Shown here: positions 1-13,100 of the stretch, one piece after another
Numbering within the stretch: position 1 is the stretch's first letter
Layout: the number at the start of each line of letters is the position of its first letter
Assembly: GCA_030141605.1 (NCBI GenBank)
Contig: JAQGDQ010000008.1
Span: forward strand, 951,501-1,015,500
Direction: 5' to 3'
DNA: 64,000 nucleotides
From: Tubiluchus corallicola
Taxonomy: Eukaryota > Priapulida > Priapulimorpha > Priapulimorphida > Tubiluchidae
Translations under genes and position numbers: made by a program
The notes under the pieces: model-generated
The model's input: the letters and a program-made list of their open reading frames with translations, nothing else
Told to the model about the DNA's origin: nothing
Databases searched by the model: none

Positions 1-605
1 TGCCCCATCTTTGGAAGTATATCGTACTGCTCTAAAGTTTTCCGTTTCCCCTTAACTGTTAGATCTTTACGTTTATGTTCTATTTTTCAAACTTCTTTAC
101 TCTATGCTCTTTACTTGCTGTATGATGTTTACTTTTGTAAGTCACAGGAACACCAGCCGATTGCTGTACCTGCATCACTGATTATTAACTGATTAAGCGT
201 GAAAGCGCGAAAGAAGAGCAAAAGGAAAGTTACTAAGTGACTAAATGTTTAGCTTCCAGAAATTCTTGGGTAACGTTCAAAGTCAAACCACTACCCTAGC
301 ATATTAGCGTATGATAAATGTTCCTGTTTACAGTAAAACGGTACTTAAAATGATTGTTTCTATGTATATTACAGGACAAAAGTGACCTAAGATGATATAA
401 AAGCTATAAAAGCTGATTAGTCACAGGAAAGTGTCTTATTGAAGCATGTGAAGCAAAAATAATTGAGTCAATTATGCAGAGTTATTTGAGTCAATTACTA
501 ATAGTTTTCATGTACATTAAAACAGAAGCAGCCCGCATCAGGCGTTTTTGAGTCAATTAAGCGATTGAGTCTATTAACCGTGAGTCTATTAAGCGCAGCC
601 TACTG
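1..605. mobile_element. TA-flanked TIR element, right part (same family as 38,958-39,830)
   Basis: The right end reads GTCTATTAAGCGCAGCCTACTG and is followed by TA at 606-607. Internal pieces, GCAGAGTTATTTGAGTCAAT and blocks around 280-340, recur in the same order near 39,500-39,740. The left end is outside the window, and similarity fades before about 180. Probably a non-autonomous Tc1/mariner-pogo type element. Confidence 0.65.
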
Positions 606-965
606 TATATATATCTTGCTTATTTTATTTCAGGCACTGTGTAGTTACAATCGTAGGTAGTACTGTGATAAGCAGTGCAGTTGACTCTAATATTATAGTC
701 AGTCACTCGCAACCTCAGCGACTCACAACCACACTCACTCATCCACTCATTAACTCACTAACATATCCACCCACTCATGCAATGCATTGAATCAGCTAAA
801 AATGCTGTAAGTTAACTATGGTGTCTCGCAAGTAGCAAAAATGCCAGTAATTTGTCAATAACAAACATCAACAATGAACTCATAAACATTATTTTTCCCT
901 GTTGCATTTTTACTCCTGACGAACTAGACCTTTAAATTTAAGAAAAACTTAACTGTTACTGTTAC
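606..965. other. Intron flank after HERC2 exon 27
   Basis: No coding signal was seen here on either strand. At 695-780 there is a degenerate ACTC-rich simple repeat (CACTCATCCACTCATTAACTC). HERC2 continues past the window start, so this is intron. Confidence 0.6.
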
Positions 966-1161
966 CTTTACTAAAGACCTCTTTACTTGATACACTGCTC
1001 GGCAAACATCGGCTATTGATCTCGGTAGAGTATGTCGATGATGGTGATGATGATGATGATGGCTGTGATGATGATGATGAACGTGCTGGTCACCGTGTTC
1101 GGCAAGTGTCTTTGCCACATGAGTCAAATCGTGATGCTTCAGCAATACAGCCAGTAGGAAT
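966..1161 (-). CDS. HERC2: HERC2 coding exon 27, with His-rich expansion
   Basis: Codes residues 1476-1541. [19 protein letters not shown] and [20 protein letters not shown] match human RLLLCCLLKHEDLGHVALSL and TLPKSVVDVCRVVYQAKCSL. Between them, 15 of the 18 residues at 1502-1519 are histidine, encoded by CAT/CAC repeats; the stretch is about 10 residues longer than in human. The donor GTAACA at 965 leaves phase 0. The next exon lies beyond base 1. Confidence 0.92.
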
Positions 1162-4100
1162 CTAAACATCAATCATTCACAGAAATTAATATCCATCTGT
1201 TAACTTTTAAAGCATTGGAACTACTTTTTACCTATTAATAAAAACCAAAAATCATATTCCAGCAGTAATGAATTTACACACTCACAGGCAGACATGAAAA
1301 ATTCCTTAAAATTCTAAATGTTATTTTTATGGTAAAACATAAAGCAAGCAATAATAAACTGCAAAGAAGTAAAATCTCTACAAACCTGCCAACATCTTCT
1401 ATAGGGTGATCAGAAGGAAATGAAATGGGAACGCTCAAGTGATGATGCCTACTGTATCGTTCCACATACCCAAGAAATGACTTCACCTAGCAAACATGAA
1501 CATTTTTCAATAAAAGAAAAAAGTAAACCATTCATGAGGCATATACTAGAAATACACGTAAAGACCAATCATTCAAAATTCTCATATGAACTTATTTCAT
1601 TAATGTCCGCTTCCATAAGTTATTCAAACAATCTTGAAATTCTTTAAGTCTAGAAACTTGTGTATTAGGTTGATATCTGATCGGCATCTATAGATTTGCT
1701 GAAATTTAAATAGATAACATTAAACTTCATAGTAAAAGAAGTTAGTGCAGAAAGGTGTACAAACAAAAACTAAAGTTTAATAGTCATAGGCCAAACCAAT
1801 CACTGGTCAGTAATCGCTGAACGAACATTGGCGTTCAGTTGTGATCGGTGAACGGTCAACAAGTTCTGACAGGTTCATCATTAAATTACTGATTTGTTGG
1901 TAAACTAAAAAGGCGAGCGTGCCCATAAAAATTGCTGAATTTATAAGAAAATGTAAAAATGAAATGTTTAAAAAACTTACAAAAAGTTTTGAAATGATTA
2001 GCATAATGTTATTTACATACTGCAACCACATTTCATCTGACACTCAAAGGACATCAGCCAAACGCGCACAACAAATTAAGCGATTCAGTTACATTGCTGA
2101 CTTGATCATGTAAGCTCTAATATTTCACAACATTATTACAAATAAAGGATGAATTTTCATCATAGAAGTTTTGTACGTAACATCTTTTGACATGTAAAAA
2201 TGCTGATAAGGCAACACAGTTTAAAAATAATTTTTAGAGCAGCAATATTTACATATCTTATCTGACATGTGATCAATCGGTGATTGATCGGTAATGGGGA
2301 ACAGTAAAGTTGTTCGGCTCGGGATTGGCTCGTTACATAATGTTGATCGGCCCATCATTAAAATTTTATGTCAATATTTTAACATCTGAGTGATGATATT
2401 TAGGGTCTACTCAATGTAGATGGTTGTAGCACCATCAGCAAGGATAATTCTCTAAGATGAGGCACTGAATAAGCAGAGATGTCCCAGCCAAGCTCAGATG
2501 TATATACATCTTTTCTTAATGAGGTGAATACTCAAGGCTTGGCATGGGGCTGGAAAATCTTACCACACTGGTGGACGTAGTCTATGGGACACGTCCTCTG
2601 GCAGAGAGACACAATATTTTTCTTTAAGTACTTTTTCTCAAAATTTTAATAACGAAAGTGTCGATATTTTTCTCTCTTTATTAGTAAAAACAACAAAACT
2701 ATTCCACATTCTAATACTCGTCAAAGTTACAACGTAATTATTACTTGAGAATATTTTTGCTGCGCACCTACATACACTGCAATTTTTCTCAACGTATTGC
2801 CTCATGCTCAAAAACTTGGCAGCGGCAGAAAGTGCAGGTGTAATCAATGTGCATAATTATGCAGTAACTGTAACTGAGCTACATGTATTATAGTAGCAGT
2901 TTCATTCTATCCTTTCAAGTCTCACCAATCGACAGTATTAAAATTCACGTCATAATAAGTGTTATCTTTTGACTCATTGAGTTGTGGTTGGCTTTAAATT
3001 ATACTATTATAGTTACTGTAGCAACTGGTCTTGCTACCTAGTTGCCAACCAGTACAAGCCACGTGCCAATATTTTAAAAACTTCACCGCTTAATTACTAT
3101 TTGACACTCAAAAGAACTTCCCTCAGTAGTTAAACAACATCAGACATAAGCAGTGCCTAGATGGGTGAGATATTTTGCAGAATTATTGTTTGCAGTTATG
3201 TCCTAGCAGTAACAAAACCTGTGTGCCAAACAAAATAAAGCGCTTCGTTCTTAGTATAATTCAAAGAAATTTTGTGGAAAAGGGGGACCTGAAGTAGGTT
3301 TCAGAAAAATCTACTTAAAAATTAAATTACTTTGCGGCAATTTTATGCATGCATCGTACTCGCGTTAAAAGGAATTTTTGTTTGTTTTTATTTTAAATCT
3401 CACGCAATACTGTTCCGACGGCAAACGTAAATCACGGGAAGAAAAGGCAATGTTACATTATGTTCCAAAAAGCTTTCCAAGCAAATTTATATTACTTAGC
3501 ATTTCGTTTACATACTGGAAAGACTTATGTAACTAGAAATAATCATTAAAATGATCGTGCCAATTGGTAAACTGTCGCTGCTCACCCTCCACTCACTAGC
3601 CAAAAATGTTTTTTAATCTTATTTACAAGACACAGTAATTTAAAATTTTACTTAGTTAGTAACATGTCTGGTACGAATGCTCTCATTATTTTTTCAAACT
3701 TCATGCAGTGTTATCTAAACTTGTATCAAACAACCTATCATTAAAATTACTGCGCCTAACGGTCATCATGGGAATTTAAATTTACCGGTTTTATACAACA
3801 GTACTGCCGAAGTAAGCCCTGCATGCAAAAAGGCAGTATGTAAGTGGCATAAAATTACAAGATGAATTTTTTAAGCTTTATGTAAGTAGCAGGTCTTCTT
3901 TTTCTAAGATAAGGCAAATTTATCTTACTAAGCATCACAGTTTCAAATCACTTAACTCCACATGTTCTTGGTGGGTATACAAACTACTAATTATTACTAT
4001 GAGCAAGTGTGCAACAATAACTGAAATAATGTTTGAAGGTAGCAATGAGAATATATGTAAGTGGTAAAAATTCTAATAAAATGAAATTTTAGAAGTCCAA

Positions 4101-7100
4101 CTTTTCAAATCTTCATGGGGCTCTGTGACCCTTTGCTGCAAAACCCCCTCCCACCACGCAACTATCTCAATACTAGATACTTCTATGAAAATCTCTGGGC
4201 TTGGTCCATCACTGGGATGTCAAATTTTAGTCCTTGGGACATTTGTAAGATTTTCTGCCTCTTGCTTGGTATTGCTTAACTTTGGTTGCTAAGCACACTG
4301 AGTAACCACTCAAGTATTCATCCACCTCATGGGATGTTATAATATTCCCACAAAATTTCATTTTTGTTTATACAACTTTTTATTTTCCACAACTTTTTGT
4401 ACTGTTACAGTAGATAAGCATGGAAGTGCATACCTTCCTAATAAGGGTAAAAAAAATTGACTTCAAGTGACAATACATGGTCTTCGCTCTCTAGCAACAT
4501 TTACAGGAATGCTAAACTAAATAATATTATTGCTTTCTTGACTTGAACAAACAAGAAGGCTAAGTATTGACTAAGTTTGAACCAGATTTTTTTCTGTCCA
4601 GAATTTTCTATTGCGGAAACTGTATCCACTAAACATGGACGCAATGCAAAAAGTGTATAAACAAAAGTGATATGTGACTGCAGTTGCAGAAATGGTTTTC
4701 ATTTCTTAACCTAAAAAACTTGCAGTAGTTTCTTAAGAGATTGTATCAGGAATGCCAGGAAACAGCTAATGGGTTAATATTACCAATTACTGTGAGGAGT
4801 TATACAGAATGAAATGAAGTGCATTAAAATTACTTGCGAATGACTTCAGCTACTTTCCAGATTCTACTGAATTTACGTCAAATAACTTGCGAAAAGCAAT
4901 TCATACTGCAATCAGAGCAGAGGAATGCGGAAAGTTGCATTAAGTACTTTAAATTAATTTTCCCTAAATTACCCTATTTTAAATCACAATAGGCTTATTG
5001 TTAAATATTGGGTATTAGGGTTAACTTAACTACCTATTGTTTAAATTTTAATTTCGTTTTGTGTTTCATGTACATGCCGGACATGAAAACTGATGGCATA
5101 AAACAGGAATAACAAATGGTACAACTTACTTTACATGCTGAACAATGAACAAGTACACATATTTAGACATAACTACAACTGCAGATTGACCACTTCTGTT
5201 GAAAACCTGCCAATCTAACTCTTTTCTCGTAACTGACCAATTTAACCTAAGTGTAAATGTTTACTTAATAAATTTTTACTATTTATATTATTCTAATGTA
5301 GCCTTTCTATCTCAGTAGATCTGCATACCTGTTAATACAGAAATATTATTAAAGAATAAATATTTACCACAAACTGATTTAATCATAAAGAAATATCTAC
5401 AAATCAGATTTTTTGCAGTTCCGGGGTTGTCTGTGCAGAGGCAGTGGATACAGTGTGCACTCAAATGTATGCAAATCGCAATGGCAGAACCAGTCTAACG
5501 AAAAGGGATGGAAAAAGTGTGAGTCTGAGTGGGCCAATGCGGGTGCATTGGATACGCACCTTATAAGGTGAACAACTACTACACTCTATCAATCTAGCAA
5601 ACTGAAAAATATGTTCTTGCCAAGCAATGTTTGGACAACAGAAGATTTCATATTTAGGAAATGTGACAATTACTAATTCACTTACCAGTGGGTCTTGCTG
5701 ACGGTTTTCAGACAGGGCTTGCAAGAAGCCACTCATCACGTCAACTTGGCTTTGCTGAGTCAAGTTGATCTGGAGTTTCGGTGCTTCTTCCAGCTTACTA
5801 TCAATTTTTGGCATTTTCGGCTCAGTCGGAGTAGTTCCCGAACCTGCATTCATGAGAAAATTATATAATTGCTTAACAGATATAACTTGTGGAAAGTACA
5901 CTGGTGTAAATTGGCTCAAGGCAAAAAAGAATGTAAAAAGGTTGGACAAAAAAACTATTAGAGCAATCCAAAGGAGCACAGTTTCATGCAACAAATGATT
6001 AACAACAAAAAATAAAGTATATGCTTTACTGTTTTATTAACTGTCACCATGTCATTGTGCAAGGTAGTGCTGAAGTGCCATCAAGTGTATAACACTGATG
6101 ATTAGTGAACCACAATTTTAGTAGAAATCTACTTGGTGTGGCAGTTTAACTGGAATACTCATTGTAGAAGCTTACCTGGAGTAGTTGTAGCAGAAGCACT
6201 CCGAACTTCACCTTTCTCTTCTTCAAATGGATTAACAGGCTGCAGTAACTGCAGTCCACCACTAAAAGCAACAGATTTCAACCAATGATGGCATTCCTCT
6301 TCAACTTGTGTAACCTTCTTACCTGAAACCTGAATTAGGTGGTTTAGCTTAGTAACAACGATTAAGTAGCATTTGGCAACAATGTCACTGGCTATAACTA
6401 CAGAGATTAGATGCGAACAATAGTTAAAAAGTATTTAGTAACAATGCCAGTGCAATTTGCTACAAAGACTAAATACCAACAATAGTTAATTGCAGTGGTT
6501 AGTAATAAGTCATTAATTGTTGGAATGCAGAGCAACAATTTATTTTAGCAATAAATTCCCTTAATGCCAGTTCTAGTAAGTTAAGCAAATTTCAACCATA
6601 AAAGCACTTCAATAATAGCACAGATTTCAGTACTCAAGTAGTTTTTGCCAATAAAATTATCTGCCTACAGATCAATATTAAACGAAAACATGACATTTCA
6701 TAGCATAACTCATTTCGCCTCATGATCTAAAATACATATTTCTACCTAAAATAATTAGTTTAATTACCAGAATGCTTGTGATAGTCAAGTCTTAGGTCAG
6801 AAAGTTAATTATTGGCCGATGAGTGTATCTACAAGTGCTTCTGAGACTTCAACATCAAACCTTTCAGTGAGCATTTGGCATATGTTCGCAAAACCATAAA
6901 TTGAAATACAGTGCTGCTGCATGACACAGGCAACAAAAATCAAAAACTCGGCACATTTTAAATTCACAGTTTCAAATTTCACATTATTGCTGGACTAAAG
7001 GACAATTTCGCAAGGTTATCCTGGCATTATAACCAGATAAAGTTCTGCTGGTCTAAAAGAGTATATGTTTTTGTGCAAAACAATTCTTAGATGCAGGTAT

Positions 7101-10100
7101 TGTCGCCCATTCAATAATCCAACTATTTATCTCAAAAGTTATATTACACTCGTGGAGATTTACTACTACTACTACAACATGTACGCCTGGAAGAGAAAGC
7201 ACAGTAGAAATTAGAGTTCTAATTTTGTCAGTCACTCTTGAAAAAGGACATATGAAGATCATTTTGAACAGTGATCTAAAACTGGGAACAGTGTTCCTTT
7301 AGAAACTAGTCGAAAGAGAGAGCTGAAAAATACCTGATAAGAAGCATGTAAGCCTAACAATAAAGCCAGTGTTCTCTCCGTATCAATGAGTGGAGACGAG
7401 ACAAAACTCTGCTCAACATGTACTTGTACTACGTCATTCTCTGGACTAATGTACTGCCCAACCAAACATGACTTAAGCATCTCTCTAGCTTCTTCCGAGT
7501 GTGCCACACTCTCAAATGCTTCCGTAGCATCTTGACCTACATAATAACCAACAAATTACCACCATTCATTTTTGCTGATACATAAATATGCTTAAACAGT
7601 CGAGTGACCAAAAGTCAAAGAATTCATTATTTAAAAAAATGGTCCACCTGTCAACAGGCAACAAAGAATATCAAGGCAAAAAAGTTCTATAATTACACAC
7701 ATCAAGAACTATCATAAAGAGATACTTGATCCATGCACATTATTTTTTTACTTTCTATATTCCATAGTAATATATCTGAATGTGGCAGTTAAAGATGTTC
7801 CTAACACAATTTTGCAACTTCTAAAACATAGAAACATATATACATAAGAAGTAATTTCGCATTGTTTTAGAAAAATAAATAAATAAAAATGTTAAAAGCT
7901 TATGGAAATGTAGAAAATGGTAATTGCTGCTCAAGAGTACTTCGCCTACAGCTGGCATTGGATGTGGCAAGGTATGCATGTTATACCAACTGCAATGCCA
8001 TAGATCAAGTCCTCTCGAAGTTTCATTTGTACATGGCAACAAGTTTTTGGATCATACTGACACATTGCTGTTGCAATTTACATGTGAACGAGCCTGCCAC
8101 CATTATCAAAATCCACTAACAATAGTTACAAAAGCCTACGATACGTTACCATTGTACTTTAGTAGGGCATCTTTGTCACATTTTGCTTGCTGCATGAATT
8201 CTTGTACGTCATACACCTTATCATGAATGATAAGCCAGTATCCGCCATCTTTCACATGATTCTCTAGGTCACACTGCCTATACCTCGTTAAATTACTACT
8301 GTCCTTTGAGTTGACAGGATTGTACAATGCCATATCTAAATATCATGAAAACATTGATTACACACTCACATATAGTAATACATTCCTAACTATGGCATCA
8401 CATTTGGCAAACATTAAAATACCAATAAATGAAAGTTACTGATTAGTTACTTGACACAAATAGCTGAGAAATCACAGTGTGCATTTAACAAATGAAATTA
8501 AGCAATGCCGCAACTAGTCAATTTATGGGTGGTGACTGCCAAGTTCAATACACATTGTAGATTGTTTCATTTATCATATATGGTTATGCTTGATCATTTT
8601 ACTGAGGAAGCATTAACATGCACCACATTGTAGCTAATTCACCTCTGCAAGTTCAGTATCTTATCTTAGAGGATTAGCCTTGTCAGATTCCAGTCCTGCC
8701 ACAGTCATACACATCAAGTGGGCCCTGCCATTGAGAGGTGGATTCCTACTTACAGTGTGCAAAACTGTATAAAATGATTACAAAAATTGAAAATCTATCT
8801 TAGGATACATATTTTACATCAGAAGAGAATATTAATAGGCTAATTAATTAACTAATATTAATTAACACAAATGCAGTATGTTAGCCATAGAGGTACAACA
8901 TTAGAGCTCAATTCACTGCAAACTGTTTATACAACTGTACTATTACACATTACATAAACAAGTAAGAATTATTAATAACAAACAAGGACAGAGTGAAAAA
9001 ATGGCAGGCATTAAATAGTAAAAAATGTTACACACTGAAAATTCCAGGCCACGACAAGTCCTCGTTATCTTCCCGCTCCGTCCCTGGAGCCAGCTTATTG
9101 AACTTGTCTAGTAAATCTAGCAAGCTTCCCAGCATCGTAACAGCTTTTGATTTGTGCATTACATCCGGTACCTTGCACTGCAGGAGCACCATGCTAGTGA
9201 CTAGTTCAGGTAACAATACATCTGTAGAAACAATCAGCTTAGTGACTAATTCATGTAACACCCACGTTAGTGACAAATTCATGTAACCAAACACTTAAAG
9301 AAACAGCTGAACCTATTACACTGAAAGTGCAGTTTGTATATGTTTTCGGTAAGATTGCTAACTGATATATATATATATGCTATATGAGCTCCTTTCCAAC
9401 ACAGCTTAAATTACAATTTGTATGGCAGTACTTATTGTCGAACAACATGACTGTGAAATGAACGAAAACAAATAATAAACGAGGCATCAGTGCTTAATGA
9501 GCACTGACAAGTCATGGGATTCAGAATCAAGTTACAATGCATTTAAAGTTTGAAAACTACGAACTTAAAAAACATGCCTTTGTGTTTGCATGTTCTTGTA
9601 ATGTTCGTCAGAAGCACTTTAACACTTTCTTGTCTTCCACAAACGAGCGCAAAAAAACTCACGCTGTTGGAAAACTGTATCCAGCAATGACATCATCATT
9701 ACTTGTAGTTCTGAACCACAGATAAAACAAGCTATGCCGAAGAAATTTGTCCTAAAGCCAAAAATCTTATGACAATAAACTAAAGCTCACCAGATATATC
9801 ATACTGAACAATAGCTGCTAAGGCAGAAAACAGTTTCTGATTGTCTGCTGCTAGACTGGCAGCAACAGGTAGAACATCAGCTACGTGAGTGCACACTAAG
9901 ACAATGTACTTCCGTAGCAGAGAAGCTGCTCCAATTACATCAGAATCTGCAAATCGAAAAAGTCGCCATTATTATTTACATGTGGCATAAAACTATAATT
10001 ATCCGTAACTATTTTATTATGCATTTCAGTGTAATTTGATCACACCAAAATCACATTGAATGCAAGGGATGCCTTTAGGGCTTGTTTTTGTGATACTCAC

Positions 10101-13100
10101 TGAAAAAGCCAGGATTCTGTCTTCTTAGAACAAAAAGAAATTTTACAGTACTATCTAGAACACATTTTACATTTACTGAGAAGTGTGTGACATACCACAC
10201 TCAAACAAAAGAATGAAATTAAAGTAAGAACAAAGGGAACAAGGAAATTGGCAGATAATGGTAAAAGTGGAAAACTAACAGCATTATGGTAAATATTAAT
10301 CAAATTAAGATCATTTTTTTCAGTCATACTTGTACTGCATGACACTATTCTTGAATTATTCACAAAGAAAAAATGGTCCCCCATTGGGTCAACAGTAATC
10401 AGTCATCAGTCATAGAAAAGAACTAGTAATTAGCTGGCAAATTTGGGTGATCAACAGTAACTTGTGACCTAATCAGTTATCAAAGACCTTAACAGAAAAG
10501 CTATGAGGATGGCAAAAACATTTTTTTACTTTGAAGAAACTGAAAGACTTCACAACAGGCTCTCTTTGTTTTTATAAGACATTTCAATTGCATTCAAACA
10601 CATCTACACCGAATACTAACTTTTACCTACACCTACTTTAGCAGCATCTGCTTTTATTTACATTTACCTTTGCCATATCTATTTTCATCTCTACACAAGA
10701 AACTACAATTATTAACCACTGAATACTCCATGTGTATAAGCCGCAACAAGACAAATTTCAACACAAACCTGATCCCATGGTCCCGGCAATATCTGAAGGT
10801 AATATTTTGGATATGAGAAGACGTTGAATTCTCAACAGCAAAACCAAAGATGTGGAATTCTTCACGTGATTGGTCTGAGCATCAGCCAGAACTTGTTGGC
10901 ATTGTGCCAAAGCTTGCAACTTTGACAGACTCTGAGACGTGGCATTTCTGCAATTAAATCCATAAGGGAAATAAATGAAAAATTTCGAGATATAAATAAG
11001 TTGCACACAGTTTTGTTACTTCAGTCACTGACATTTCAACATTTCTCTTTTTATTCTCAATTTTGTAGCAGAGATTACACAGCAGAAAAGTTTACAAACA
11101 CCAGAAATTACCAAATAGCAGGTAAATTTAATTTAAAAGGTTGTTGAGGAGCTTGGATTTGTTGAAACCCAAGGTCATTAATCCACAGTCTTAAAATTAG
11201 GATGATAAATAATTAAACATGTTAACTTCCCCGCATAACTTCAGTATTTAAATTTTCAATGCAACAGGGAGTACCAAAAGCTATGTCGTGTAATTACAGT
11301 CTGACGTACCAGACTATCAGTTAGTTGGAACTCTCACCTATGCACTCTCAACACAAATTACACTTTAAGAGATATTTTTTGCATACTTTTGATGAAGATG
11401 TAGAGCCACAGATATTACAAATTTTTAGCCAGTGTATTTTCTTGATTTTCATGTAGAAAAACATACAGTGATACCTCGAGATACGAAATTAATTCGTTCC
11501 AGACGGGCTTTCGTATCTTAGAATTTTCGTATTATGAGACAAGATTTACCATATCAATCGCGTATTTTGTTCCAGCCCCCCCCCCCGAAAACAATCGTAC
11601 AAAGTGTAAATATTGTACCCACCTGAAAGAAATATGTTCGTTAATGACCGATCGTCGAAGGGTTCACTCATACTCCTCTGCGATAGCACTTAAACGCATT
11701 TCACTTTCATATTTTTCGGACCCATGGTTATTGAATGAGTTCACGTGAGATAAGAACACAACAAAGCGTTCACGTGATGGATGCTACGAAATGCATTCTG
11801 GGAGGACCGCTGTCGGATAGCACTTTCCATTTTCATTTTCGTATCTTGAATATTTTTTCGTTAAATGGGACGGAAATTTCTTCGAAGCCCGATTCGTATT
11901 CTGAATTTTTCGTATAATAGGGTTTTCGTAAGTCGAGGTTCCACTGAGTTATAAATATCCAGTTATAAATTAAATGTGTAATTTACTCTACACTCTTCTT
12001 TCTTGAATTAATTTTGGTAGCTCAAGACACTCTCCTCCCTTTATTTGCAGATTTTTCCTAACATTAAATTTTAGAAACAAGTGACTAATGAGATGTAACA
12101 AATACATAATCAACATGCAAAATGGAAAGCAAATGCATGTGCTACCCACTCACTTTAGAAGTTGCTGAACTAGCTGAAGCAACGGAATGGCCGTTAACCC
12201 ATCATTGGCTTCCAGTACACGCTGTCTTTCTGCCTCTAAAACTGCCTGCTCTGTTTTCAATGCTTTACTGGCTGTGGCAACTTCCTCTGACTCCTTCTCA
12301 GAGTCATTCTCCTGTGACCAAATCAAACATAACATTACACAAATCACGGAAGCACAGCTGATGAAATCAGCAGTTGAAAGCTTAATTTACAAAAGCAGTA
12401 GCAGACAACTATGACATAGCTTAATTGTAATAGTCAATTAAAGGAGAAATACAATCTAAAATCTAGTTGACGTATATTGATTGCTCTAATCTGCAGTAAC
12501 CTAATGCTTCTTCACCTTTAATAAGCTGGTAAGTGAAGCCCGTTTACAAGACTTGCAGTAATGATCCTTCGTTAATAGAAATGTTTCTTACAATAGTATT
12601 TACATAATTCTCACAGATAAACCTATGAGAATCGAAGTCTTTAGGAGTGAAATGCAGGAAGCTAAAGGTAAAAAAGCTAGAAAGTGGACAAAACTTAACG
12701 GCAAAAAGTATCTGCAAGCACACCAGAGTTATGGATGTGAAGATGATGAAGCCAGTGAAATGGATGTATACATGAAAGAGGAATTAGGATTTTAAAAATT
12801 TTCTGACGAAAAGGTTGAGGAAAATCTAGCTAAGAGCAGCAGAAATTGCAGAAATTTGATTGCTACTGAAGACCCAGGATGAACAATAAATGGGGGTCAT
12901 AAAGTAAATTTCCGATTCAAACAATACAATCTGTAGTAGGTAATTAACTAAACTTAACTGGTACACTATTTTATTATATATTATACATATAATACAAGCA
13001 TAAGCCTCACATGCAAGTACTATTATAGAGGCCTGCTCTATTATAATATTACACAAGAAAATTTTTTGGTGGAGACCATGGGGGAGACCATTGAGGAGGG

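Larger units (their letters stand above)
5844..8149. other. HERC2 introns between exons 22 and 25
   Basis: The non-exonic parts (5,844-6,175, 6,330-7,333 and 7,537-8,149) hold only AT-rich DNA. Short open frames at 7,821-8,226 overlap exon 22 antisense or are chance. Nothing else is recognisable. Confidence 0.5.
8761..11465. other. HERC2 introns around exons 19-21
   Basis: Outside exons 19, 20 and 21 this is AT-rich intron with a short AT microsatellite near 9,365-9,380. No further gene, RNA or repeat is recognised. Confidence 0.5.

Noticed and set aside
5461-5994. 177-codon minus-strand frame as a separate gene
   Set aside because: Only 5,686-5,843 is HERC2 exon 25; both flanks are intron that happens to stay open past good splice sites.
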